Below, piece by piece: positions 57,983 to 64,000 of a stretch of 64,000 nt of DNA. Both the position numbers and the translations under genes were made by a program. The notes under the pieces are model-generated. The model worked only from the letters and a program-made list of their open reading frames with translations, was not told the DNA's origin and searched no databases. How positions within the stretch are numbered: the first letter of the stretch is position 1; each line of letters starts with the position of its first letter. This DNA is from Bradyrhizobium sp. 139 (GTDB taxonomy: Bacteria > Pseudomonadota > Alphaproteobacteria > Rhizobiales > Xanthobacteraceae), in contig NZ_JADPKS010000009.1 of assembly GCF_023074175.1 (NCBI RefSeq), positions 60,345 through 124,344 on the forward strand. Reading direction: 5' to 3'.

Positions 57983-58233
57983 GGGTGGTTCTCCAAAGTT
58001 GTGAAAGAGGCGGCTATCTTGAAGGAAGATGCGTTTGCCGGCAAGCAAGTCGCGCGTGCGGGAAGCGAAAAAGCCTCAAATGCGAGGCATTTTGGTCACG
58101 CCCATGGGCACGCTGCACGACATAGACACCTTGCCTCTATTCCGCAAGCGTCCCGAGGGGCCAATACCGATGCCCGGCTGCGCCGCGGAACACATCCAGA
58201 CAGCTCAAACCGACCAGCCAGAGTAAACGTTCC

Positions 58234-59070
58234 ATGACCAATGCAATTCCCGATGCCGTGCTCGACTTCATCGATGTGGGCGAGGGCCCGTCTGCACGCA
58301 GGATCGCGGTGCGCAGCCGCGCCGGCCAGGAATCTGGGCAAGGACCCGGGCTGGTCTGGCTCGGCGGGTTCAAGTCGGACATGCAGGGCAGCAAGGCCGT
58401 GGCGATGGACGGCTGGGCCAGGGACCACGGCCGCGCCGCGGTCCGGTTCGATTATTCCGGCCATGGCGAATCCGGCGGCGACTTCGCCGACGGAACCATC
58501 GGGCGCTGGCTCGAGGAGAGCGTGGCGGTGTTCGAGCGGTTCTGCGACGGCCCGCAGGTTCTGATCGGCTCCTCCATGGGCGGCTGGATGGCGCTGCTGC
58601 TCGCGAGCGAGATCAAGAAGCGGCGAGAGATAGGGCAACAGAAACAGCAAGAGAAACAGCAAGCCAAGGCATCGCTGGCGGGTCTGGTGCTGATCGCGCC
58701 GGCGCCCGACTTCACCGAGGAGCTGATGTGGAAGAATTTTTCGCCCAAGGTGAGGAAAGAAATCGAGACCAAGGGCGTCTGGCTGCGGCCGTCGGATTAT
58801 GGCGACGGCTCGCCCTATCCGATCACGCGGAATCTGATCGAGGAGGGACGCAATCACCTCGTGCTCGGCAGCGCCATCGATCTCGGCTGTCCTGTCCGCA
58901 TCCTCCAGGGCGCGCAGGATCCGGATGTGCCGTGGCAGCACGCATTCGCGCTGACGCACCGCCTGCCAGCCGACGACGTCGTGCTGACCATGATCCAGGA
59001 CGGCGATCACCGCCTCTCCCGTCCGCAAGACATCACCCGCATTCTTGCCGCGGTGGCCGAAATCGGGTGA
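58234..59070 (+). CDS. alpha/beta hydrolase
   Basis: 278 residues. 'GPGLVWLGGFKSDMQGSKA' oxyanion region (about 37-55), 'VRFDYSGHGESGGDF', nucleophile Ser114 in 'GSSMGGW', and C-terminal 'GAQDPDVPW' Asp and 'GDHRLSRPQD' His. Resembles the ABHD10-like esterase group. Cytoplasmic, no signal. A Gln/Lys-rich insertion near 130-145 contains a 12-bp duplicated coding stretch. Substrate unknown. Confidence 0.88.
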   Translation: MTNAIPDAVLDFIDVGEGPSARRIAVRSRAGQESGQGPGLVWLGGFKSDMQGSKAVAMDGWARDHGRAAVRFDYSGHGESGGDFADGTIGRWLEESVAVFERFCDGPQVLIGSSMGGWMALLLASEIKKRREIGQQKQQEKQQAKASLAGLVLIAPAPDFTEELMWKNFSPKVRKEIETKGVWLRPSDYGDGSPYPITRNLIEEGRNHLVLGSAIDLGCPVRILQGAQDPDVPWQHAFALTHRLPADDVVLTMIQDGDHRLSRPQDITRILAAVAEIG

Positions 59071-59082
59071 AGTGCTTTTTTT

Positions 59083-59231
59083 CCTTCCCCCTTGTGGGGG
59101 AAGGTGGCGCGAAGCGCCGGATGAGGGATCTCTGTCCGCACACTCAACTGAATCAGGTCAGCATGCGGAGACAGACCCCTCACCCGTCTCAATCGCGCAA
59201 AGCGCGATTGATCCACCCTCTCCCACAAGGG
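59083..59231. repeat. palindromic repeat (CTTCCCCC family), left part
   Basis: CCTTCCCCCTTGTGGGGGAAGG followed by a GGCGCGAAGCGCC hairpin, then further palindromes (AATCGCGCAAAGCGCGATT). The last unit CCCTCTCCCACAAGGG continues as GGAGAGGGGAAG only after the inserted element, at 59401-59412. Confidence 0.8.
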
Positions 59232-59390
59232 CTAAGGCGTGCACACATCTTTCGGCCGTTGGTCAGCATCAATAGAAAGCGCAAGTCTTTTCAATGATAG
59301 CTGACCGACCGCTCTTTGGGCGGTTCCGAAACCTGGGGTCATCTAAGTCCCTGTATTAGATTCCGTTTTTGAGATGTGTGCATGCCTTAG
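59232..59390. mobile_element. 159-bp MITE-like element
   Basis: 19-bp terminal inverted repeats CTAAGGCGTGCACACATCT (59232-59250) and AGATGTGTGCATGCCTTAG (59372-59390) differ at one position. The 10-bp sequence CCCACAAGGG flanks both ends (59222-59231 and 59391-59400), as a target duplication would. No open frame inside; it has internal hairpins (GGTCAGC/GCTGACC, ACCGC...GCGGT, TCTAA/TTAGA). A non-autonomous element mobilised by an unidentified transposase is the simplest reading. Removing it with one flank copy restores an intact palindromic repeat. Confidence 0.85.
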
Positions 59391-59433
59391 CCCACAAGGG
59401 GGAGAGGGGAAGAAAACGCACCGGGAGGCAAAT

Positions 59434-59904
59434 GTGACGATCACCTTCGCCATGCTGCGCGCCTTCTGCGACGCTGTCGAACAGCGTAACGGAAAAGCCT
59501 TCGCGGACCTCTTCACCGAAGACGGTGTCTATCACGACGTCTTCTACGGCGCCTTCGAAGGCCGCTCCAAAATTGCAGCGATGGTCGACGACTGGTTCTA
59601 TCGCACGGCGACCGATTTCCGCTGGGACATGCATGATCCTGTAACCAACGGCACCACGCTCTATGCGCGCTACACCTTCAGCTATCGCTCGACCCTGCCG
59701 GAAGCGAACGGCGCGCGGGCGATGTTCGAGGGCGTGGCGATCATGACGCTCCGCGACGGCAAGATCGTGAGCTATCACGAGGTCGCCAACACCGCGCCGG
59801 CGTTTATCGATTTGAAGTTCGCGCCTGAAAGAATTGCGAAGATCGTGGCCAAGCAGGGCGCCGAGTTGAAGGCGCGGCCGGAGATGAAGCGGCATTTGAG
59901 ATGA
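59434..59904 (+). CDS. NTF2-like (SnoaL fold) protein
   Basis: 156 residues from GTG 59434, behind GGGAGG. 'LRAFCDAVEQRNGKAFADLFTEDGVYHDVFYGAFEGRSKIAAMVDDWF' is the cone-shaped nuclear-transport-factor-2/SnoaL fold; 'YARYTFSYRSTLP' and 'IMTLRDGKIVSYHEV' complete it. Enzymatic or binding role unknown. The sequence before the GTG is repeat-derived, so an upstream start is unlikely. Confidence 0.82.
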   Translation: MTITFAMLRAFCDAVEQRNGKAFADLFTEDGVYHDVFYGAFEGRSKIAAMVDDWFYRTATDFRWDMHDPVTNGTTLYARYTFSYRSTLPEANGARAMFEGVAIMTLRDGKIVSYHEVANTAPAFIDLKFAPERIAKIVAKQGAELKARPEMKRHLR

Positions 59905-59922
59905 GAGCGCCCTCCCCCACAG

Positions 59923-59965
59923 CGTCATTCCGGGGCGCGCCTCTTGGCGCGAGCCCGGAATGACG
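59923..59965. repeat. hairpin repeat (CGTCATTCCGGG family)
   Basis: CGTCATTCCGGG (59923-59934) pairs with CCCGGAATGACG (59954-59965). Between convergent genes, may serve as a terminator. Confidence 0.8.
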
Positions 59966-59973
59966 AAGGAGAG

Positions 59974-60771
59974 CTACCGCTGCGACGGATTCGTCATCGG
60001 CTTGCGCTGCGCCAGCGCAGCGACCGTGGCGGCGCCGATCGGGCCCTGTTCGTCGTAGAGCCAGCATTCGCCGATCGCGACGCCATCGGTCGCCTGGTGA
60101 TTCACCACCTCGAACCCGATCCAGTTCGTCACCGGCAGGCGGTGCAGATAGATCGTCACGTCGCTGTTGATGTAGCCGAGCCCTTTGTCGCCGGCATTGG
60201 CAAACGGACTTGCGAAATCGGCGCCGGTCGCGACATGGACGAACGGCGTCATCGGCACACCTGCAACGAGCTCGCGCACCTCGCTCATCCAGAGCCGGCG
60301 CGGACCGAGCGAGCCCATATGGCCGACAATCGGCCGCGTCGTCCATTTGCCGTTCATCCCTAGCCGCGGATCAGTCGGCTTCGGGATGTCGGCCGGCTTC
60401 GGCACGTCCCAGTTCGGCGGCGACCACACGTTGCCGTCGGGATTTAGCGTCCGCCGCAGCAGCTGGCACGAGGCGCGCGCCATGCTGACGCCGCCCGAGA
60501 ACAATTCCGCCTCGACCACGCGAATGCGCATTCCGTCGCGCACCAGCCGCGTCGTCACCTCGATCGGCTTGTCGATGGTCGGCAGCCGAAACATGTCGAC
60601 GGTGAGCCGCGCCGGCACGAATTCGGGGCCGGAATGGCGCTCCTCGATGGCAAAGCCGAGCAGGCCGATGATGACGCGCCCGTGCAGCGATTTCGGATCC
60701 CAGGGACCATTGGCCACTTCCGTCGGATGGAATGTATCGCCGTCGCGGGTGAAGAAAGGCATGTTTGTCAT
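59974..60771 (-). CDS. acyl-CoA thioesterase domain protein (TesB-like double hotdog)
   Basis: 265 residues from ATG 60771 ('MTNMPFFTRDGD'); a start further upstream at 60837 is possible but is not needed. Two hotdog halves: 'LHGRVIIGLLGFAIEERH' and 'ARLTVDMFRLPTIDKPIEVTTRLVRDGMRIRVVEAELFSGG', then 'GYINSDVTIYLHRLPVTNWIGFEVVNHQATDGVAIGECWLYDEQGPIGAATVAAL'. Predicted to hydrolyse acyl-CoA; chain specificity unknown. Monocistronic. Confidence 0.85.
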   Translation of the reverse strand: MTNMPFFTRDGDTFHPTEVANGPWDPKSLHGRVIIGLLGFAIEERHSGPEFVPARLTVDMFRLPTIDKPIEVTTRLVRDGMRIRVVEAELFSGGVSMARASCQLLRRTLNPDGNVWSPPNWDVPKPADIPKPTDPRLGMNGKWTTRPIVGHMGSLGPRRLWMSEVRELVAGVPMTPFVHVATGADFASPFANAGDKGLGYINSDVTIYLHRLPVTNWIGFEVVNHQATDGVAIGECWLYDEQGPIGAATVAALAQRKPMTNPSQR

Positions 60772-60840
60772 GAGGCGCGAGCTTGCAGCAAGCTGCGGGG
60801 AAATCAAGTGTGAGAGCGTGCGGGGCAGCCACGACAACCG

Positions 60841-60945
60841 CTGTCATCGTCCGCGCAGGCGGACGATCCAGTATTCCAGAGGCGGCAGTGATTGAATCGA
60901 GATGCCGCGGTGTACTGGATTCCCCGCCATTGCGGGGAATGACAG
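60841..60945. repeat. 105-bp inverted repeat (CTGTCATCGTCCG family) near queG
   Basis: CTGTCATCG... arm and TGACAG arm close a nearly full-length hairpin, with GATCCAGTA/TACTGGAT and CCCCGCCATTGCGGGG inside. It fills the gap between queG's stop and the thioesterase start. Confidence 0.8.
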
Positions 60946-60952
60946 CGGAGGG

Positions 60953-62068
60953 TTAGGAACCGGCTTGCCACTCCGCGCGCACGCTTTGGTCGTGCTCGCT
61001 GCCCGCCGCTGCAAACTTCATTGCCGCGAACTCCTCGCGCGACACCAGCTGTCCCAGCGCCCACACTGCGGCGCCACGCACCAGCGGGTTTGCATCATCG
61101 AGCAATCGCCGCGCTTCCTCCGCCAGCGCCGCATCGCCCGAGTTGCCGATCGCAATCAGCACATTGCGCAAAAAGCGGTCGCGGCCGATGCGCTTCACCG
61201 GGGACTTCGTGAACAGCGCGCGAAACGCGGCGTCGTCGAGTCGCGACAGCTCGGCGAGACCAGGCGCGCGCAATTCATCACGCGCTGCGAGCTTTGTCTC
61301 GCGGCCTTCCTGCGCAAACTTGTTCCAGGGACACGCCGCGAGGCAATCGTCGCAGCCATAGATGCGGTTGCCGATGGCTTTGCGAAACTCGTGCGGGATC
61401 GGTCCCTTGTTCTCGATTGTCAGATACGAGATGCAGCGCCGGGCATCGAGCTTGTAGGGCGCGGGAAACGCCGCGGTCGGGCAGATGTCGAGACACGCCC
61501 GGCACGAGCCGCAATGATCGATCTCGGCGTCGTCGCGCGGCAGCTCAAGCGTCGTGTAGATCGCGCCGAGAAACAGCCATGAGCCGAACTCGCGCGAGAC
61601 GAGATTGGTGTGCTTGCCCTGCCAGCCGAGATGCGCGGTTTGCGCGAGCGGCTTCTCCATCACCGCCGCGGTGTCGACGAACACCTTCACCTCCGACGGC
61701 GCGGTCGCCACCAGCCAGCGCGCCAGTACCTTCAGGCGTTTCTTGATGAGGTCGTGATAGTCGTCGCCCTGCGCATAGACCGAGATCGCCGCACGCGTGC
61801 GCTGCTTCAGGATCGCCAGCGGATCCTGGTCGGGGCCGTAATTGACGCCGAGCATGATGACGCTGCGCACGTCCTGCCACAACCCGCGCGGATCGACGCG
61901 GCGCTCAGGGCTTGCGGCCAGCCATTCCATGTCGCCATGACCGCCCGAGGCGATGAATTCGAGGAAATGCTTTCCGGCGTTTTCGATCGTGCCGGGCGCT
62001 GTAATGCCGATGCAGTCGAAGCCGAGTGCGCGTGCTTGCGCCTCGAGCGCAGCGCGCAGCCGATCCAT
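60953..62068 (-). CDS. queG: epoxyqueuosine reductase
   Basis: Last step of queuosine synthesis on tRNA anticodons; cobalamin and iron-sulfur dependent. 371 residues from ATG 62068 ('[22 protein letters not shown]'); sequence upstream is an intergenic repeat. '[21 protein letters not shown]', first 4Fe-4S '[12 protein letters not shown]', second '[11 protein letters not shown]', and a C-terminal HEAT-like region ('[26 protein letters not shown]'). FzlA-like gene upstream on the same strand. Confidence 0.95.
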   Translation of the reverse strand: MDRLRAALEAQARALGFDCIGITAPGTIENAGKHFLEFIASGGHGDMEWLAASPERRVDPRGLWQDVRSVIMLGVNYGPDQDPLAILKQRTRAAISVYAQGDDYHDLIKKRLKVLARWLVATAPSEVKVFVDTAAVMEKPLAQTAHLGWQGKHTNLVSREFGSWLFLGAIYTTLELPRDDAEIDHCGSCRACLDICPTAAFPAPYKLDARRCISYLTIENKGPIPHEFRKAIGNRIYGCDDCLAACPWNKFAQEGRETKLAARDELRAPGLAELSRLDDAAFRALFTKSPVKRIGRDRFLRNVLIAIGNSGDAALAEEARRLLDDANPLVRGAAVWALGQLVSREEFAAMKFAAAGSEHDQSVRAEWQAGS

Positions 62069-62114
62069 GTCTGTGCCGGACTTATTCAACGATGCATCCA
62101 CATTTGACGTCGTC

Positions 62115-62205
62115 GTGGCCGGGCTTGTCCCGGCCATCCACGTCCTCGCGTAGCATTCATGGAAAAAGAAAGAACGTGGATGCCCGGGACAAGCCCGGGC
62201 ATGAC
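62115..62205. repeat. 91-bp inverted repeat (GTGGCCGGGCTTG family) between queG and the GST gene
   Basis: GGCCGGGCTTGTCCCGGCC and GCCCGGGACAAGCCCGGGC form two strong hairpins and also pair with each other. Between two genes of the same strand, 9 bp from the GST stop. Confidence 0.85.
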
Positions 62206-62213
62206 GGCCTCAA

Positions 62214-62906
62214 TCAGAAGTCCAGGTCCACGTAGGTCCGCGATGCCGGCACGCCCGCCAGCCATTCGCTCAGCAGCGGACGGAACGACGGGCGGGATTT
62301 CACCCGCGCGTACCATGATTTTGCTGCGTCGTCCTCGCTCCATGGCACGTCGCCCAGATAGTCGATCGCCGAGAGATGCGCCGCGGCGGCGAGATCCGCG
62401 TAACTGAGCCGGTCGCCGGCGAGGAAATTACGCGTCTGCGCCAGCCAGCCGATATAGGCCAGATGATAGCGCACGTTTGCCTTGGCGGCTCGCATCACGT
62501 CGGCCGAGGGCGCGCCGCCACCGCTCTCCTCGCTCATGAAGCGCTTATAGATGCGCTCGGTGACGAGAGGATGCGAGACCTCCTCGAAGAATTTTTCGTT
62601 GAACCATGCCATCAGCCGGCGTACCTCGACGCGCTCGGCGACCGTCTCCGGCATCAGGCGCTTCGGTCCCATCTCGGCGCCATAGGCCTCGTCGACATAT
62701 TCGGCGATGATCGCCGCGCCCGGAATCGGCGGCTGCTCCTCATCCACCATAACAGGCGTGGTGCCTGCCGCATTCAGCAGCAGAAACGCTTCGCGCCGTT
62801 CCCAGCTGCGCTCTTCCACCAGGCGCAGCTCGAGCCCGTATTCGCCCACGATCAGACGAATGAAGCGCGAATGCGGACAGAACGGATGATGAAACAGCGT
62901 AAACAT
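62214..62906 (-). CDS. fzlA: GST-fold FtsZ-binding protein FzlA-like
   Basis: 230 residues. Thioredoxin-like N-domain ('LFHHPFCPHSRFIRLIVGEYGLELRLVEERSWERREAFLLLNAAGTTPVMV') and helical C-domain ('YHLAYIGWLAQTRNFLAGDRLSYADLAAAAHLSAIDYLGDVPWSEDDAAKSWYARVKSRPSFRPLL'). These blocks and the 'YVDLDF' end match what I recall of the FzlA family. Family knowledge: in Caulobacter FzlA curves and organises FtsZ filaments and supports constriction. It lies between queG and uppP, near cell-wall functions. If not FzlA, an ordinary glutathione S-transferase. Confidence 0.75.
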   Translation of the reverse strand: MFTLFHHPFCPHSRFIRLIVGEYGLELRLVEERSWERREAFLLLNAAGTTPVMVDEEQPPIPGAAIIAEYVDEAYGAEMGPKRLMPETVAERVEVRRLMAWFNEKFFEEVSHPLVTERIYKRFMSEESGGGAPSADVMRAAKANVRYHLAYIGWLAQTRNFLAGDRLSYADLAAAAHLSAIDYLGDVPWSEDDAAKSWYARVKSRPSFRPLLSEWLAGVPASRTYVDLDF

Positions 62907-63075
62907 GAAGCCTTTGACTATTTGATGGTGCTTAAGAATCCATCAATGTTTGTGCGGCGCCACACTAGTCCTTCAAAACCGCGAGGCAAGGGCGTGGTGC
63001 AGCATTTTGCGATTGCGAGAGCAGGACGAATAGGCGAGAAGAGCCCCGCTTTTCCAGCGGAAATGGACCGTAAAT

Positions 63076-63882
63076 ATGTCAGATGCAATACGGGCAGTGA
63101 TCCTCGGCATCATCGAGGGTGTGACCGAGTTCCTTCCCGTATCCTCGACCGGCCACCTGTTGGTTGCGGAGCGCTTCTTCGATCTCGGTGAAGGCGCCTT
63201 CTGGGATTCGTTCATCGTCCTGATCCAGCTCGGCGCGATCCTCGCGATCGTCGTATTGTACTTCAAGAAATTGTGGGACGTCGCGATCGGCATGTTCACC
63301 GGCGATGCCTATGCGCGCCGCTTCGTGATCGGCGTGCTGGTGGCGTTCCTGCCCGCGGTCGTCGTCGGTCTCATCGCCGGCAAATACATCAAGATCCTGC
63401 TGTTCAATCCGTGGGTCGTCTGCTTTTCGCTGATCGTCGGCGGCGCCATCCTGCTCTGGGTCGACAAGCTCGACCTTAAGCCGCGCGAGCATGACGCCAC
63501 CCGGTTTCCGCTGCTGATGTATCTCTACATCGGCATCGCGCAGTGCGTGGCGATGATCCCGGGCGTGTCGCGCTCCGGCGCCAGCATCGTCGCCGCGATG
63601 TTTTTGGGGGCCGACAAGCGCGCGGCGGCGGAATTCTCGTTCTTCCTCGCCATTCCCACCATGATCGGCGCGTTCGCCTACGACTTCTACAAGAACCGCT
63701 CCGAGATGACGACGGACCACATGGGCATCGTCGCGATCGGCTTCGTGGTGTCGTTCATCACCGCGATCATCGTGGTGAAGACGTTTCTGGAATACGTCAC
63801 CCGGCACGGCTTCGTGGTGTTCGCCTGGTGGCGCGTCATCGTCGGCACGCTCGGCCTGATTGCGCTGGCGCTGGGACGGTAA
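63076..63882 (+). CDS. uppP: undecaprenyl-diphosphate phosphatase
   Basis: Recycles the lipid carrier of peptidoglycan synthesis. 268 residues, eight membrane segments. Active-site motifs 'EGVTEFLPVSSTGHLLV' (14-30) and 'PGVSRSGASIVAAMFLG' (about 161-177) are complete, with a third Arg in 'FFLAIPTMIGAF' region. Divergent from the FzlA-like gene with 169 bp between the starts. Also confers bacitracin tolerance when abundant. Confidence 0.96.
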   Translation: MSDAIRAVILGIIEGVTEFLPVSSTGHLLVAERFFDLGEGAFWDSFIVLIQLGAILAIVVLYFKKLWDVAIGMFTGDAYARRFVIGVLVAFLPAVVVGLIAGKYIKILLFNPWVVCFSLIVGGAILLWVDKLDLKPREHDATRFPLLMYLYIGIAQCVAMIPGVSRSGASIVAAMFLGADKRAAAEFSFFLAIPTMIGAFAYDFYKNRSEMTTDHMGIVAIGFVVSFITAIIVVKTFLEYVTRHGFVVFAWWRVIVGTLGLIALALGR

Positions 63883-63927
63883 GCATACGGCCGTAGCGGC
63901 CGTAGATGGGGTAACGGGCCCCGGGCA

Positions 63928-63996
63928 GCCTTCCAGCCAAGCCGCGCTAGCTACGGCGCTATTTGTGGCGCGCGTCGCGCGGCTTGGTTGGAAGGC
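63928..63996. repeat. 19-bp inverted repeat downstream of uppP
   Basis: GCCTTCCAGCCAAGCCGCG (63928-63946) and CGCGGCTTGGTTGGAAGGC (63978-63996) pair with one mismatch around a 31-base centre that itself contains GGCGCT. It may be a uppP terminator or the edge of another small element cut off by the window end. Confidence 0.75.
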
Positions 63997-64000
63997 AAGC

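Larger units (their letters stand above)
59071..59433. other. 363-bp non-coding region: palindromic repeat split by a small element
   Basis: Between the hydrolase and NTF2-like genes. It holds a long palindromic repeat (59083-59231 and 59391-59412) interrupted by a 159-bp element with terminal inverted repeats (59232-59390). No gene is supported inside. Confidence 0.8.

Noticed and set aside
59374..59433. Upstream start of the NTF2-like protein (CLSPQGGEG...)
   Set aside because: These codons come from the element's end and the palindromic repeat; GTG 59434 has a good GGGAGG site.

Overview
The window is a GC-rich stretch of core chromosome from an alphaproteobacterium, most likely Bradyrhizobium or a close relative in the Nitrobacteraceae. 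This rests on gene order (hslU/hslV beside hisB-hisH-hisA-hisF-hisE-coaA; rph-rdgB-hemW opposite hrcA-grpE; dnaK-dnaJ-pmtA; infC, rpmI, rplT, pheS, pheT), on codon use, and on the palindromic intergenic repeats typical of that genus. About 63 protein genes are supported, two of them remnants. I see no rRNA, tRNA, CRISPR array, prophage or complete insertion sequence.

Layout. 1-2.8 kb: end of a Tim44-like gene, mltA and an Smr gene. 2.8-6.9 kb: a multi-pass membrane protein, then hslV, a broken GNAT acetyltransferase, a DUF2585 gene and hslU. 7.1-11.9 kb: histidine operon with a DUF2628 gene inside, ending in coaA. 11.9-16.5 kb: an orphan hybrid histidine kinase, a small exported protein and comM. 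16.7-22.3 kb: a PilZ protein, tadD, and cpaB-cpaC-cpaD-cpaE of a Tad pilus, without its ATPase and platform genes. 22.6-26.5 kb: rsmI-yraN-gshB and an LpoA-like lipoprotein. 26.6-31.1 kb: rph-rdgB-hemW and hrcA-grpE. 31.1-33.0 kb: an exported nicotinamidase and an exported orphan. 33.2-40.8 kb: dnaK behind a strong RpoH-type promoter, dnaJ, pmtA, a flavin reductase, pyrF, DUF1330, dapB and gpmA. 40.9-45 kb: an Ada-like methyltransferase, DUF2244, nth, an EI24 membrane protein, a peptidase S8 remnant and nikR. 45-47.8 kb: a Cu(I) P-type ATPase divergent from a CsoR-type repressor, with a palindromic operator between them. 47.9-51.3 kb: a YiiX-type hydrolase, a Tat-exported amine oxidase and a TauE/SafE permease. 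51.3-58.0 kb: the infC/rpmI/rplT/pheS/pheT translation cluster, broken up by two exported orphans and a DUF559 gene. 58.2-64 kb: a hydrolase, an NTF2-like protein, a thioesterase, queG, an FzlA-like GST and uppP.

Themes. Several units form stress or envelope modules: HslUV, HrcA/GrpE, DnaKJ with PmtA, copper export, and wall or division functions (MltA, UppP, FzlA, LpoA-like). Palindromic repeats sit at many gene boundaries. Some have entered coding sequence (C-terminus of the DUF559 protein, new N-terminus of the GNAT remnant), and one is split at its apex by a 159-bp MITE-like element with 19-bp inverted ends and a 10-bp target duplication. That element and the repeat-linked gene damage are the least explained structures here; I found no convincing new multi-gene system.
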